From Thiosocius sp963719025 (GTDB taxonomy: Bacteria > Pseudomonadota > Gammaproteobacteria > Chromatiales > Chromatiaceae): a stretch of 64,000 nucleotides of DNA. Of the stretch, positions 44,249 to 54,427 are shown one piece after another (within the stretch, counting starts at the first letter, position 1; each line of letters begins with the position of its first letter). The notes under the pieces are model-generated. The model worked only from the letters and a program-made list of their open reading frames with translations. It made no database searches and was not told where the DNA came from. Position numbers and translations under genes: made by a program. The DNA lies in the NCBI GenBank assembly GCA_963719025.1, contig CAVRBK010000058.1, positions 1 to 64,000 on the forward strand, in the 5' to 3' direction.

Positions 44249-44681
44249 GCAGCATCTCCAGGCCAAGTGGCTGTCGCTTCAGTGCATCGTCAATGCATTT
44301 TATGACCAGCGGACTGCGCGGCGGGAGGTGGCCGGCCATGATGTCTTCGCGCGTCAGCCAGTGATTGGCGGTGATGTCTGGGTCACGGGCCTGGCCGGCA
44401 ATCGGCTCGTCGGCATCGCCGCAGAAACAGAAGCGCAGATAGCTGCGCGCGGTATCGGGCACGGTCCATTGGTAGATGCCGACCACGCCGCTTGGCCTGA
44501 AATGGCGAGTCGTCTCCTCGAGAACCTCGCGGCAGACCGCTTCAATCAGTGATTCGCCGGCTTCGAGGTGGCCGGCGGGTTGATTGATCACGGGGTGACC
44601 GTGTGGACTCTCCTCTACCATCAGATAGCGATTGTCGCGCCGGATGACGGCAGCGACCGTGACGTGTGGTGACCATTGCAT
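44235..44681 (-). CDS. nudJ: Nudix phosphohydrolase NudJ
   Basis: 148 residues. Nudix box GHLEAGESLIEAVCREVLEET is complete (G-x5-E-x7-RE-x2-EE). Start MQWSPHVTVAAVIRRDNRYLMVEE and INQPAGHLE match NudJ (YmfB), which hydrolyses thiamine pyrophosphates and nucleoside tri/diphosphates. Same position as in E. coli, between rluE and mnmA. Confidence 0.93.
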   Translation of the reverse strand: MQWSPHVTVAAVIRRDNRYLMVEESPHGHPVINQPAGHLEAGESLIEAVCREVLEETTRHFRPSGVVGIYQWTVPDTARSYLRFCFCGDADEPIAGQARDPDITANHWLTREDIMAGHLPPRSPLVIKCIDDALKRQPLGLEMLHALL

Positions 44682-44698
44682 GGCGCTATGTTAACAAA

Positions 44699-45307
44699 TC
44701 AGGCCTGTCGGCCACGCCGGCGCGCCGGGTTTTGCACGCGCGGCCGCGCCCGTCCTGGTGCTGGATCGGGAACGGAGATTTCCCGGTACTCGCCGGGCTG
44801 AAGCTGATCGAGCGCCCATTCGCCGATTTGCCAGCGCACCAGGCGCAAGGTCGGAAATCCAATCGCGGCGGTCATTCTTCGCACCTGGCGGTTGCGCCCC
44901 TCGTGGATCTGGATCTCGATCCATTGTGTCGGGATGTTCGCGCGGGAACGTACCGGCGGGTCGCGCGGCCAAAGATCGGGCGGTGTGATCAGCCGCACGT
45001 GGGCAGGGCGGCTTGGCCCATCCCTCAGTTCAATCCCCCGGCGCAGGCGGTCGAGGTCGGTTTCGGCAGGCACGCGCTCGACCTGCACCAGGTAGGTCTT
45101 CCAGGTGCTTTTCTTCGGCGCGGTCAGTTGGTGTGCCAGCGCACCATTGTCGGTGAGTAGCAACAGGCCCTCGCTGTCACGATCGAGGCGCCCGGCCGGG
45201 TATACCCCGGGCCGTGCGATGAAGTCGGCGAGCGTTCGACGCGCGGTCTTGTCCGTGAACTGCGAGAGCACGTCGTAAGGCTTGTTAAACAGTATTAATT
45301 GCGCCAT
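44699..45307 (-). CDS. rluE: 23S rRNA pseudouridine(2457) synthase RluE
   Basis: 202 residues, RsuA/RluE family without an N-terminal S4 domain, as is usual for RluE. Starts LILFNKPYDVLSQFTD; catalytic Asp in PAGRLDRDSEGLLLLTDNG; then KTYLVQVE, EIQIHEGRNRQVRRM and LRLVRWQIGEW. Divergent from icd with a 74-base gap, as in E. coli. Confidence 0.94.
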   Translation of the reverse strand: MAQLILFNKPYDVLSQFTDKTARRTLADFIARPGVYPAGRLDRDSEGLLLLTDNGALAHQLTAPKKSTWKTYLVQVERVPAETDLDRLRRGIELRDGPSRPAHVRLITPPDLWPRDPPVRSRANIPTQWIEIQIHEGRNRQVRRMTAAIGFPTLRLVRWQIGEWALDQLQPGEYREISVPDPAPGRARPRVQNPARRRGRQA

Positions 45308-45381
45308 TAAAAATGTAGCGGCCTATTCTGGAGTGCTAGAATTCCAACCTTCCCAACATCCAATTGGACGGTTTCTACCCC

Positions 45382-46638
<1,257 letters not shown>

Positions 46639-46660
46639 AGCGGCCTTCTCGCCGGACAAA

Positions 46661-46687
46661 AAAAGCCTGCCGCGTGGCAGGCTTTTT
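46661..46687. terminator. Terminator between icd and csp (both directions)
   Basis: A-run, GCCTGCC (46665-46671), GCGT loop, GGCAGGC (46676-46682), T5. It serves icd (+) and the cold-shock gene (-). Confidence 0.88.
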
Positions 46688-46714
46688 CATTTTCACTGGT
46701 CTCTTGGGCAGCTG

Positions 46715-46930
46715 TTACATCGCTGCGGCTGCTGAATGCAGGTTCTGCGCGTGTAACCCCTTGGGACCTTGTTCGACCTCGAACTCGACCCGCTGACCTT
46801 CTTTCAGTGTTCTGTAACCTTCCATATCGATCGCCGAAAAATGGACGAAAATGTCTTGCTCGCCGTCGTCCGGGGTAACGAAACCGTACCCTTTGGCGTT
46901 GTTAAACCACTTCACGATACCGGTGGCCAT
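46715..46930 (-). CDS. Cold-shock domain protein (CspA/CspD type)
   Basis: 71 residues from ATG 46930 (MATGIVKWF), with AGGAG about 8 bases upstream. Single cold-shock domain with RNP1 KGYGFVTPD and RNP2 IFVHFSAI; single-stranded nucleic acid chaperone. Its place next to divergent clpS-clpA is that of cspD in E. coli, but the short C-terminal tail (NLHSAAAAM) does not settle the paralogue. Confidence 0.92.
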   Translation of the reverse strand: MATGIVKWFNNAKGYGFVTPDDGEQDIFVHFSAIDMEGYRTLKEGQRVEFEVEQGPKGLHAQNLHSAAAAM

Positions 46931-47391
46931 AAGCACTCCTCCAACAGATGACTTTGCTACTGGTGCTACCTTCTTTTACCGCCGGTCAGGGATTGGCCAG
47001 GCGGCAGGGTATGAAATATGTGCACCAAGTTGGAGTATATATAGAGGAAAGAAATGGTCAAACGATCATTAATCTAGTTTATTAATCAACGTATTTATGA
47101 AATACTGAAATGTCTTTAAAAACAATGCGAAATCGCAATTAATCGAAAGTAACCTGTAAAGTGTGTGAGGGGCCGGATCGGCCATTAACCGGTGCCCGGT
47201 GAGCGCCGGCAATCCGGCGTGTGCACAATGCCGGCGCGTTCCGCCGGGCTTGAAATCTCCCTTCCGATGCCCAATCTGAGATGGGCATGCCATGCAAAAC
47301 CGCTGCGTTGTCGCGGATTGGATCGCGGGGTTCGCTTGCTAGACTTACCTACGCCTGATTTCCACGGATTTGACTAGACTTAGCCACGATC
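46931..47391. other. Intergenic region between csp and clpS
   Basis: 461 bases without a supported gene. The csp-proximal half (to about 47155) is AT-rich and may be the long leader and promoter of the cold-shock gene. The clpS-proximal half holds a perfect 8-bp inverted repeat, GCGCCGGC (47203-47210) / GCCGGCGC (47230-47237), with a 19-base loop and no T run, which might be a regulatory hairpin. Promoters could not be fixed with confidence. Confidence 0.5.
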
Positions 47392-47711
47392 ATGAGTGAC
47401 GAAAAAGAACAGCATGACGACGATGTCGCGGTCGAACAGGCGCGACCGAAACTCAAGCGGCCGCCGCTGTACAAGGTGCTGTCTGCTTGAATGACGACTA
47501 CACTCCGATGGAATTTGTCGTCCACGTGCTGGAGCATTTCTTTTCGATGAACCGGGAGAAGGCGACGCAGGTCATGTTGCACGTGCATACGCGCGGCATG
47601 GGCGTGTGCGGCGTGTTTTCAAAAGACGTCGCGGAGACCAAGGTCGCACTGGTCAACGACTATGCGCGGGCCAATCAGCATCCGCTGCTGTGTACCCTGG
47701 AGGAGGCGTAA
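47392..47711 (+). CDS. clpS: ClpS adaptor, frameshifted
   Basis: Delivers N-degron substrates to ClpAP. ATG 47392 opens MSDEKEQHDDD; core motifs are YKVL..NDDYTPMEFVVHVLEHFF, MLHVHTRGMGVCGVFSKDVAETKV and the end HPLLCTLEEA. Two extra bases at about 47483-47488 within VLLLNDDYT cause a stop in the first frame; the rest continues in another frame. 104 residues if corrected, normal length. It lies 70 bases before clpA. The Leu/Phe transferases aat and bpt, which make N-degrons, are just downstream. Confidence 0.93.
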
Positions 47712-47781
47712 CCGGGGGAGGGAACCCGAGACAGATTTTACGATCAGAGCCTATTGATAACCGGCTAATGGAAGCCGAAGC

Positions 47782-50050
47782 ATGTTGAGCAAAGAGCTGG
47801 AATTCACGCTCAATCAGGCCTTCAGGAAGGCCCGCGACAAGCAGCATGAGTTCATGACGATTGAGCACCTGCTGCTTGCGCTGCTGGACAACCCGGCTGC
47901 GGCCCAGGTGCTGCGCGCCTGCGGTGCCGACATCGAGGTCTTGCGCGACGACATCGACGGCTTTCTCGAGGAAACGACACCCCTGATCACCGACGACGAG
48001 TCGCGCGAGACCCAGCCGACACTCGGTTTTCAGCGGGTGCTGCAGCGTGCGGTGTTCCACGTGCAGTCGTCGGAGAAAAAAGAGGTCACCGGGGCCAACG
48101 TGCTGGTCGCGATCTTCAGCGAGCAGGAATCGCAGGCGGTGTATTTTCTCGATCGCCAGAACATCACGCCGCCTCGACGTGGTGAATTACATTTCGCACG
48201 GCATCTCCAAGGTTTCGAGTGACGAGTCCGGCGATCATGAGAGCGAGAGCGGGACCAGCGAGGCGGAAGCGGGCGAGGAGCGTCAGGAGAGCGCGCTGGA
48301 GACCTATGCCAGTAACCTCAACGAGCAGGCGCGGCAAGGGCAAGATCGATCCGCTGATCGGTCGGCATGAGCGAAGTCGAGCGCACCATCCAGATTCTGT
48401 GCCGGCGTCGCAAGAACAATCCGCTTTTCGTCGGTGAGGCCGGTGTCGGCAAGACCGCCATCGCCGAGGGACTGGCGAAGAAGATCGTCGATGGCGAGGT
48501 GCCGGATGTGCTGGCCGGTTGCACGATTTATGCGCTCGACCTGGGCGGGCTGGTGGCCGGCACCAAGTACCGCGGCGATTTCGAGAAGCGCCTCAAGGCG
48601 GTGCTGGCCGACCTCAAGCGCCAGCCGGAGGCGATCCTGTTCATCGACGAGATCCACACGATCATCGGGGCCGGAGCGGCCTCCGGTGGCGTCATGGACG
48701 CGTCCAACCTGATCAAGCCGGTGCTTGCCTCGGGCGATCTGCGCTGCATCGGCTCGACGACCTACCAGGAGTACCGCGGCATCTTCGAAAAGGACCGTGC
48801 GCTGGCGCGGCGCTTCCAGAAGATCGACATCATCGAGCCGACGGTGGAGGAGACGATCCAGATCCTCAAGGGCCTGAAGACCCGCTTCGAGGAGCACCAC
48901 GACGTGCGAGTATTCGGCCAAGGCGCTGCGCGCTGCGGCCGAACTGGCCGACAAGTACATCAACGATCGCCACCTGCCGGACAAGGCGATCGACGTGATC
49001 GACGAGGCGGGCGCGGCCAACCAGCTGCTGCCGCCATCGAAGCGCAAAAAGAATGTCTCGGTGGGCGACGTGGAAGAATCGTGGTCGCCAAGATTGCGCG
49101 TATTCCGCCGCGCAAGGTGTCGACTCAGCGACACCGAGGCGCTGCGCAATCTCGAGCGCGACCTGCAGATGGTGGTGTTCGGCCAGGATGAGGCGATCGA
49201 CGCCTTGTCGTCAGCCATCCGGATGAACCGCTCGGGTCTGGGTACCGACCAGAAACCGATCGGCTCCTTCCTGTTCGCCGGGCCCACCGGTGTCGGCAAG
49301 ACCGAGGTCACCCGCCAACTGGCGCGGGTGCTCGGTCTGGAGCTGATTCGCTTCGACATGTCGGAGTACATGGAACGCCACACGGTGTCACGCCTGATCG
49401 GTGCGCCGCCGGGTTACGTCGGCTTCGACCAGGGCGGCCTGCTGACCGAGGAGATCAACAAGCATCCGCATTCGGTGCTGTTGCTGGACGAGATCGAGAA
49501 GGCGCACCCGGATGTGTTCAACCTGCTGCTGCAGGTCATGGATCACGGCACGCTGACCGACAACAACGGTCGCAAGGCCGACTTCCGCAACGTGATTATC
49601 GTGATGACCACGAACGCCGGTGCCAGTGAGGCCAGCCGTACGTCGATCGGTTTCACCAAGCAGGATCACAGCAGTGATGCGATGGATGCGGTGCGCAAGC
49701 TGTTCACGCCGGAGTTTCGTAACCGGCTGGATTCGATCATCCAGTTCAATGGACTGGAAAAGTCCACAATCCTGAGCGTGGTCGACAAGTTCATGTTCGA
49801 ACTCGAAGAGCAGCTGCACGAAAAGCATGTCAGCATCACGGTCGATAGTGATGTCAGGGAGTGGCTGGCCGATCACGGCTACGATCCGCAGATGGGTGCG
49901 CGGCCGATGGCCCGGGTGATCCAGGAGCAGATCAAGAAACCGCTGGCCGAGGAGCTGCTGTTCGGGCGTCTCGCGCAGGGGGGCAAGCTACGGGTCAGTG
50001 TGGCCGACGGCGAACTGGTGTTCGACTTCGAAGAGTCAGCGGTGCATTGA
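47782..50050 (+). CDS. clpA: ATP-dependent protease subunit ClpA, several frameshifts
   Basis: Hexameric AAA+ unfoldase of ClpAP. Full-length ClpA (about 756 residues) can be read across frames: N domain MLSKELEFTLNQAFRKARDK, first AAA with Walker A GEAGVGKTAIAEGLA and Walker B ILFIDEIHT, second AAA with GPTGVGKTEVTRQLA and LLLDEIEKAHPDVFN, then the C-terminal domain. Indels near 48170, 48340, 48370 and 48910 (each +1), with a -1 near 49078 and +1 near 49134 that cancel. So many in one gene, with no loss of conserved sequence, points to sequencing error rather than decay. Confidence 0.95.
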
Positions 50051-50083
50051 CCATCGGGCGCTGATCGCCCGATTGGGGATTGA

Positions 50084-50302
50084 TCAGCGTTCGCGATAGA
50101 CGATACGTCCTTTGCTCAGGTCGTAGGGTGTGAGTTCGACCTTCACCTTGTCGCCGGTGAGGATGCGGATGTAGTGTTTGCGCATCTTGCCGGAGATATG
50201 GGCCGTGACCACGTGGCCATTTTCCAACTCAACCCGGAACATCGTGTTGGGCAGCGTGTCGACCACGGTGCCTTCCATTTCAATTACGTCTTCTTTCGCC
50301 AT
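50084..50302 (-). CDS. infA: Translation initiation factor IF-1
   Basis: 72 residues from ATG 50302 (MAKEDVIEMEGTV). Complete S1/OB fold: VVDTLPNTMFRVELENGH, ISGKMRKHYIRILTGDKV, ELTPYDLSKGRIVYR. Convergent with clpA, 33 bases apart. The serine tRNA gene that accompanies infA in E. coli was not seen. Confidence 0.96.
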   Translation of the reverse strand: MAKEDVIEMEGTVVDTLPNTMFRVELENGHVVTAHISGKMRKHYIRILTGDKVKVELTPYDLSKGRIVYRER

Positions 50303-50444
50303 CTCTAGGGTGTCCGATTCTCGGTAGCGACAAGGGCGCGCTACCCACAAGGCGCGAAAGTATAGCAAAGCCGTTGCGGTGTGACACCGATGGCTGCGTA
50401 AGGTAATTGCTGCAAGCGCGCTTCGCGCCGGGTGGGGGGCGGGC

Positions 50445-51203
50445 TCAGCCCAGGTCGGCGGGCGATTTTGCCTCGGAATCGGGCTGCTGCCCGGCCTGCA
50501 GGGCCTGCCAATGGCCTTCGCGCCACAGCTCGATCGGGCGAAAATCCAGTTTATAGGCCATCTTTTGGCTCTCGCGGATCCAGTAACCGAGGTACAGGTA
50601 GGGCAGTTTCATGTCTTTCGCATGGGCGATCTGACGCAGGATGGCCAGGTTGCCAAGTGAACGGTCTGCCAGGTCCGGGTCGAAAAAGGTGTAGACCGCT
50701 GACAGGCCGTCGTCCGCGCGGTCGGTCACTGCGACGGCGACCAGCCGTCGGCCGAGGCGAAACTCCAGGAACCGCGAATCGCTCCAGGCGGCCGTCAGAA
50801 ACGACATGTATTCCTCTTCCGAGGCGTTTGCCATCTCGCCATCCTCGTGGCGCGCCTTGGTGTAGCGGGCATACAGGCTGTAGTGATCCGGGTCGAAGAC
50901 CGGCGCTTTCTCTTCCAACACGATATCGGTGTTTGCACGGATGACCCGGCGCTGGTTCCGCCGTGGTTCGAAATGCTCGACCGGCACCCGCACGGAAACG
51001 CACTGTTGGCAGCCCTCGCAACGCGGTGCGTAAACCAGTTTTCCGCTGCGTCGAAATCCGTAGTGCAGCAGTTGGCTGTAGGTCGACATGTCCATCGCCG
51101 CTTCGGGGTCGGCAAACAGGGTGCTGCTCTGCCGATCCGGCAGGTAGCTGCAGGGATGCGGCGCCGACAGGTAGAGTGGCAGTTGGCGCTGGCGATCCTT
51201 CAC
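50445..51203 (-). CDS. bpt: Aspartate/glutamate leucyltransferase Bpt
   Basis: Transfers Leu from tRNA to N-terminal Asp or Glu, making bacterial N-degrons. 252 residues. N-terminal Cys cluster region PHPCSYLPDRQS, YAPRCEGCQQCVSVRVPV; C-terminal YLYLGYWIRESQKMAYKLDFRP. Its ATG (51203) overlaps the aat stop (ATGA), so the two are coupled. Functionally linked to ClpS and ClpA nearby. Confidence 0.93.
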   Translation of the reverse strand: MKDRQRQLPLYLSAPHPCSYLPDRQSSTLFADPEAAMDMSTYSQLLHYGFRRSGKLVYAPRCEGCQQCVSVRVPVEHFEPRRNQRRVIRANTDIVLEEKAPVFDPDHYSLYARYTKARHEDGEMANASEEEYMSFLTAAWSDSRFLEFRLGRRLVAVAVTDRADDGLSAVYTFFDPDLADRSLGNLAILRQIAHAKDMKLPYLYLGYWIRESQKMAYKLDFRPIELWREGHWQALQAGQQPDSEAKSPADLG

Positions 51204-51922
51204 TGCGCAGACCGGATTGTCGCAGCAGGGAAGGGGGCTTGCGCGGTGAGCGGCGCCGCATCGGCATCCACCGCCGCCTCGAGTTCCTGATGAAACCGTT
51301 CCCTGTCAATTTCGCAGGCGCCCAGGCCGGCGAGGTGATCGGTATGGATCTGGCAGTCGATGATGCGGTAGGGCACCTCGGCTGCGCGCTCGGCCAGCAG
51401 GCACATGGCGATCTTTGACGCATCGCTACGCCGGCTGAACATGGATTCGCCAAAGAACGCCTGGCCGATCGATACGCCGTATAGTCCGCCGACCAGTTCA
51501 TCTGCCTCCCATACCTCGAAGGAATGGGCGTGTCCGGCACGGTGCAGGTCGACATAGGACTGGATCATCTCGGGCAGCAACCAGGTTCCTCCCTGGCCGT
51601 TGCGCGGTGCCGCGCAGGCGCGGATGACAGCCTCAAAGGCCGTGTCGATACTCACCCGGTATCCCTTGTTGCGCATGGATCGACGCAGGCTGCGCGAGAC
51701 ATGCAACGCATGCGGAAACAGCACCATGCGCGGGGCGGGGCTCCACCAGAGAATCGGCTGGTCCGTGCTGTACCAGGGGAAGATGCCAGACCGGTAGGCA
51801 TGGAGCAGGCGTTGCTGCGACAGATCACCGCCGATCGCGAGGAGCCCGTTCGGGTCGGTTTCGGCCAGACCGGTATCCGGAAATCCGATTTCGGGCGGCG
51901 TGCCATCCAGGTCAAAGATCAC
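51200..51922 (-). CDS. aat: Leucyl/phenylalanyl-tRNA--protein transferase Aat
   Basis: Adds Leu or Phe to N-terminal Arg or Lys. 240 residues from a GTG at 51922 (IFDLDGTPPEIGFPD). Motifs: GLLAIGGDLSQQRLLHAYRSGIFPWY, LWWSPAPRMVL, GGLYGVSIGQAFFGESMFS. The C-terminal tail beyond ELEAAVDADA is Ala-rich. First of aat-bpt(-infA), a standard gammaproteobacterial unit. Confidence 0.94.
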   Translation of the reverse strand: MIFDLDGTPPEIGFPDTGLAETDPNGLLAIGGDLSQQRLLHAYRSGIFPWYSTDQPILWWSPAPRMVLFPHALHVSRSLRRSMRNKGYRVSIDTAFEAVIRACAAPRNGQGGTWLLPEMIQSYVDLHRAGHAHSFEVWEADELVGGLYGVSIGQAFFGESMFSRRSDASKIAMCLLAERAAEVPYRIIDCQIHTDHLAGLGACEIDRERFHQELEAAVDADAAPLTAQAPFPAATIRSAQ

Positions 51923-52026
51923 GATTCGGGGTCGTCACATTAAAGGCTTTGGCGCTTACGGGAACTGCAGTTTAGCGTGCCCGGATCGGATCCGGCGAAC
52001 CGGACTGCAGCGGCCGGGCGCTGGCC

Positions 52027-53205
52027 TTATTCACTGTCATCCGGCTTTCGGTAGGGACTGCGGTCTTGCATATCGCGCATGTAGTCCTGCATGCCCGCTC
52101 GCTCGTATTCGAGGTGTTTGCCGACAGCGGCATGAAACTGCTCATTGGCCAGCCAGTGTGCCGAGAGCGTCTCGGTCGGCAGGAATCCCCGTGCGATCTT
52201 GTGTTCGCCCTGCGCGCCGGGTTCAAAGCGGGCCAGGCCGTGGCGGATGCAGAACTCCAGGCCCTGGTAGTAGCAGGCCTCGAAGTGCAGGTTGTCGAAG
52301 TGTTCGCTGCAGCCCCAGTGACGGCCGTACAGGGTATCCGCACCAACCAGACAGAAGGCTGCTGCAACCGGGCGGCCTGCGTGTTCGGCCATGATCAGCA
52401 GTACCTGTTCGGGCATGTCGCGCGCAATCGCGCTAAAGAAGCCGGCCGACAGCGTCGGGATGCCGCCGCGCTTATCGAACGTGGATTCGTAGAGCCGGTG
52501 GAAGGTTGCCCAGTCGGCCGCGCTGGCATCGTGCCCGCTGAGCAGACGGAAGTCGATGCCCGCCTCGGCGACCCGTCGGCGTTCCTTGCGGATATTCTTG
52601 CGCTTGCCGGACGTCAGGGTGGCGAGAAAGCTCTCAAAATCCGCATAGCCCTCGTTCTGCCAATGGAACTGGCACCCCACGCGGCGCATCAGACCCTGTG
52701 CTTCAATCGCCGCATTTTCCTCGGGTAGGGTAAACAGCCAGTGCAATGACGAAACTTCAAGCTGGCGGGCCAGTTCGAGCGCAGCGCGAATCAGCTGATC
52801 CCGCGTCTCAGGCGCCGCGTCGGGGTGCAGCAGCAGTTTCGGGCCGGTCGCGGGGGTGTAGGGTGAGGCACTCACCAGCTTCGGGTAGTAGCTGAGGCCG
52901 TTGCGCTCATAGGCATCGGCCCAGGCCCAGTCGAATACGAACTCGCCGTACGAGTTGAACTTGAGGTAAAGCGGTGTCGCGCCGAGCAGCCGTCCGTCGG
53001 TGTCGACAAGGGTCAGGTGGCGTGGCAGCCAGCCATAGCGCTCACCAAGGCAACCCTCGGTTTCCAGTGCGCTGAGGAACTCATGGCGCAAAAACGGGTA
53101 GGCGGCGACACCCAGTGCATTCCAGCCGTCGCGGTCGAGCGTGCTGATGTCGTCGACGATGCGAACGCGAAGCTGTTGTTCAGCGGGAACGGTAGTAGCG
53201 GTCAT
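52027..53205 (-). CDS. GNAT/FemAB-like protein (COG3146, DUF482)
   Basis: 392 residues from ATG 53205 (MTATTVPAEQQLRV). Conserved blocks of the DUF482 family: DGWNALGVAAYPFLRHEFLSALE, ATPLYLKFNSYGEFVFDWAWADAYE, TSGKRKNIRKERRR, GADTLYGRHWGC, HFEACYYQGLEFCI, GAQGEHKIARGFLPTETLSAHW. The fold is a doubled GNAT domain like Fem transferases; the family is sometimes labelled peptidoglycan biosynthesis but its reaction is not established. It sits between aat and trxB on the minus strand. Confidence 0.9.
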   Translation of the reverse strand: MTATTVPAEQQLRVRIVDDISTLDRDGWNALGVAAYPFLRHEFLSALETEGCLGERYGWLPRHLTLVDTDGRLLGATPLYLKFNSYGEFVFDWAWADAYERNGLSYYPKLVSASPYTPATGPKLLLHPDAAPETRDQLIRAALELARQLEVSSLHWLFTLPEENAAIEAQGLMRRVGCQFHWQNEGYADFESFLATLTSGKRKNIRKERRRVAEAGIDFRLLSGHDASAADWATFHRLYESTFDKRGGIPTLSAGFFSAIARDMPEQVLLIMAEHAGRPVAAAFCLVGADTLYGRHWGCSEHFDNLHFEACYYQGLEFCIRHGLARFEPGAQGEHKIARGFLPTETLSAHWLANEQFHAAVGKHLEYERAGMQDYMRDMQDRSPYRKPDDSE

Positions 53206-53361
53206 GGGGCGACGGTATGGCCGCGCCGCATCGCGGTCAACCGAATAAAGCCACGGGAAAAATACTGACATCACCCTGTATTGCCAGGCGCGGTCATTGG
53301 CTCTGCCGATTGGCTGAAATGGCGCGGGCGACACGCCTGTTCGCCCGCGACGCTTGTTGGT

Positions 53362-54324
53362 TCAGGCCTTCAGTTCGAGGGCGTCGAGGTATTTTTCGGC
53401 GTCCAGTGCGGCCATGCAGCCGCTACCGGCCGAGGTAATGGCCTGGCGATACACATGGTCCATCACGTCACCGGCCGCAAACACGCCCTCGACCGAAGTG
53501 GCCGTGGCATTGCCTTCGTTGCCACTGTGCACCTTGATATAACCGCCGGCCATATCAAGTTGTCCTTCGAAGATGTCGGTATTCGGCTTGTGTCCGATCG
53601 CAATGAAAAGACCGTGCACATCGATGTCGCGGGTACTGTCATCCTTGGTGCTCTTGATGCGGATTCCGGTGACGCCACTTTTGTCGCCGAGGACCTCGTC
53701 GAGCGTGCTGTCCCAGGCCAGCGTGACATTGCCGTTCTCGGCCTTGTCGAGCAGCTGCTTCTGCAGGATCTTTTCGGCGCGCAGGGCGTCGCGACGATGC
53801 ACCAGGGTGACCTCCGAGGCAATATTGGAGAGGTACAGGGCCTCTTCCACCGCGGTATTGCCGCCACCGATCACCGCGACTTTCTGGTTGCGATAGAAAA
53901 AGCCGTCGCAGGTCGCACAGGCCGACACACCCTTGCCCTTGAAGGCCTCTTCGGAGGGCAGGCCCAGGTACTGCGCGGAGGCGCCGGTCGCGATGACCAG
54001 TGCGTCGCAGGTATAGCGCTGGCTGTCGCCCTTGAGCTGGAACGGTCGCTGGCTGAGATCGACCTCGCTGATGTAGTCGAAGATGATTTCGGTCTCGAAG
54101 CGTTCCGCGTGAGCCTGCATGCGTGCCATCAGGTCGGGGCCCTGGACCCCGTCGTTGTCGCCGGGCCAGTTGTCGACATCGGTCGTGGTCATCAGCTGGC
54201 CACCCTGTTCCATGCCGGTGACCAGAACCGGGTTCAGGTTGGCGCGTGCGGCATAGACTGCTGCTGAGTAGCCGGCAGGGCCGGATCCGAGAATCAACAG
54301 TCGGCAATGCTTGGTTTCGCTCAT
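53362..54324 (-). CDS. trxB: Thioredoxin reductase
   Basis: NADPH-dependent FAD enzyme that reduces thioredoxin. 320 residues. FAD motif LGSGPAGYSAAVYAARA, redox-active CATCDGFFYRNQKVAV (CxxC), NADPH motif GGGNTAVEEALYLSNIA, and GVFAAGDVMDHVYRQAITSAGSGCMAALDAE. Divergent from ald. Confidence 0.96.
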   Translation of the reverse strand: MSETKHCRLLILGSGPAGYSAAVYAARANLNPVLVTGMEQGGQLMTTTDVDNWPGDNDGVQGPDLMARMQAHAERFETEIIFDYISEVDLSQRPFQLKGDSQRYTCDALVIATGASAQYLGLPSEEAFKGKGVSACATCDGFFYRNQKVAVIGGGNTAVEEALYLSNIASEVTLVHRRDALRAEKILQKQLLDKAENGNVTLAWDSTLDEVLGDKSGVTGIRIKSTKDDSTRDIDVHGLFIAIGHKPNTDIFEGQLDMAGGYIKVHSGNEGNATATSVEGVFAAGDVMDHVYRQAITSAGSGCMAALDAEKYLDALELKA

Positions 54325-54427
54325 GCAGAAAGTCTCCTGTTATGAAAGATGTGTCGAGTCCCGTTCACGGGATGGCGAAGGGCTTTGGCGCGCCATACTA
54401 TAGGGAACCTGGTCTGGAGGTAAATGC

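Noticed and set aside
50303..50444. Serine tRNA next to infA as in E. coli
   Set aside because: No cloverleaf or T-arm consensus was found in the gap.
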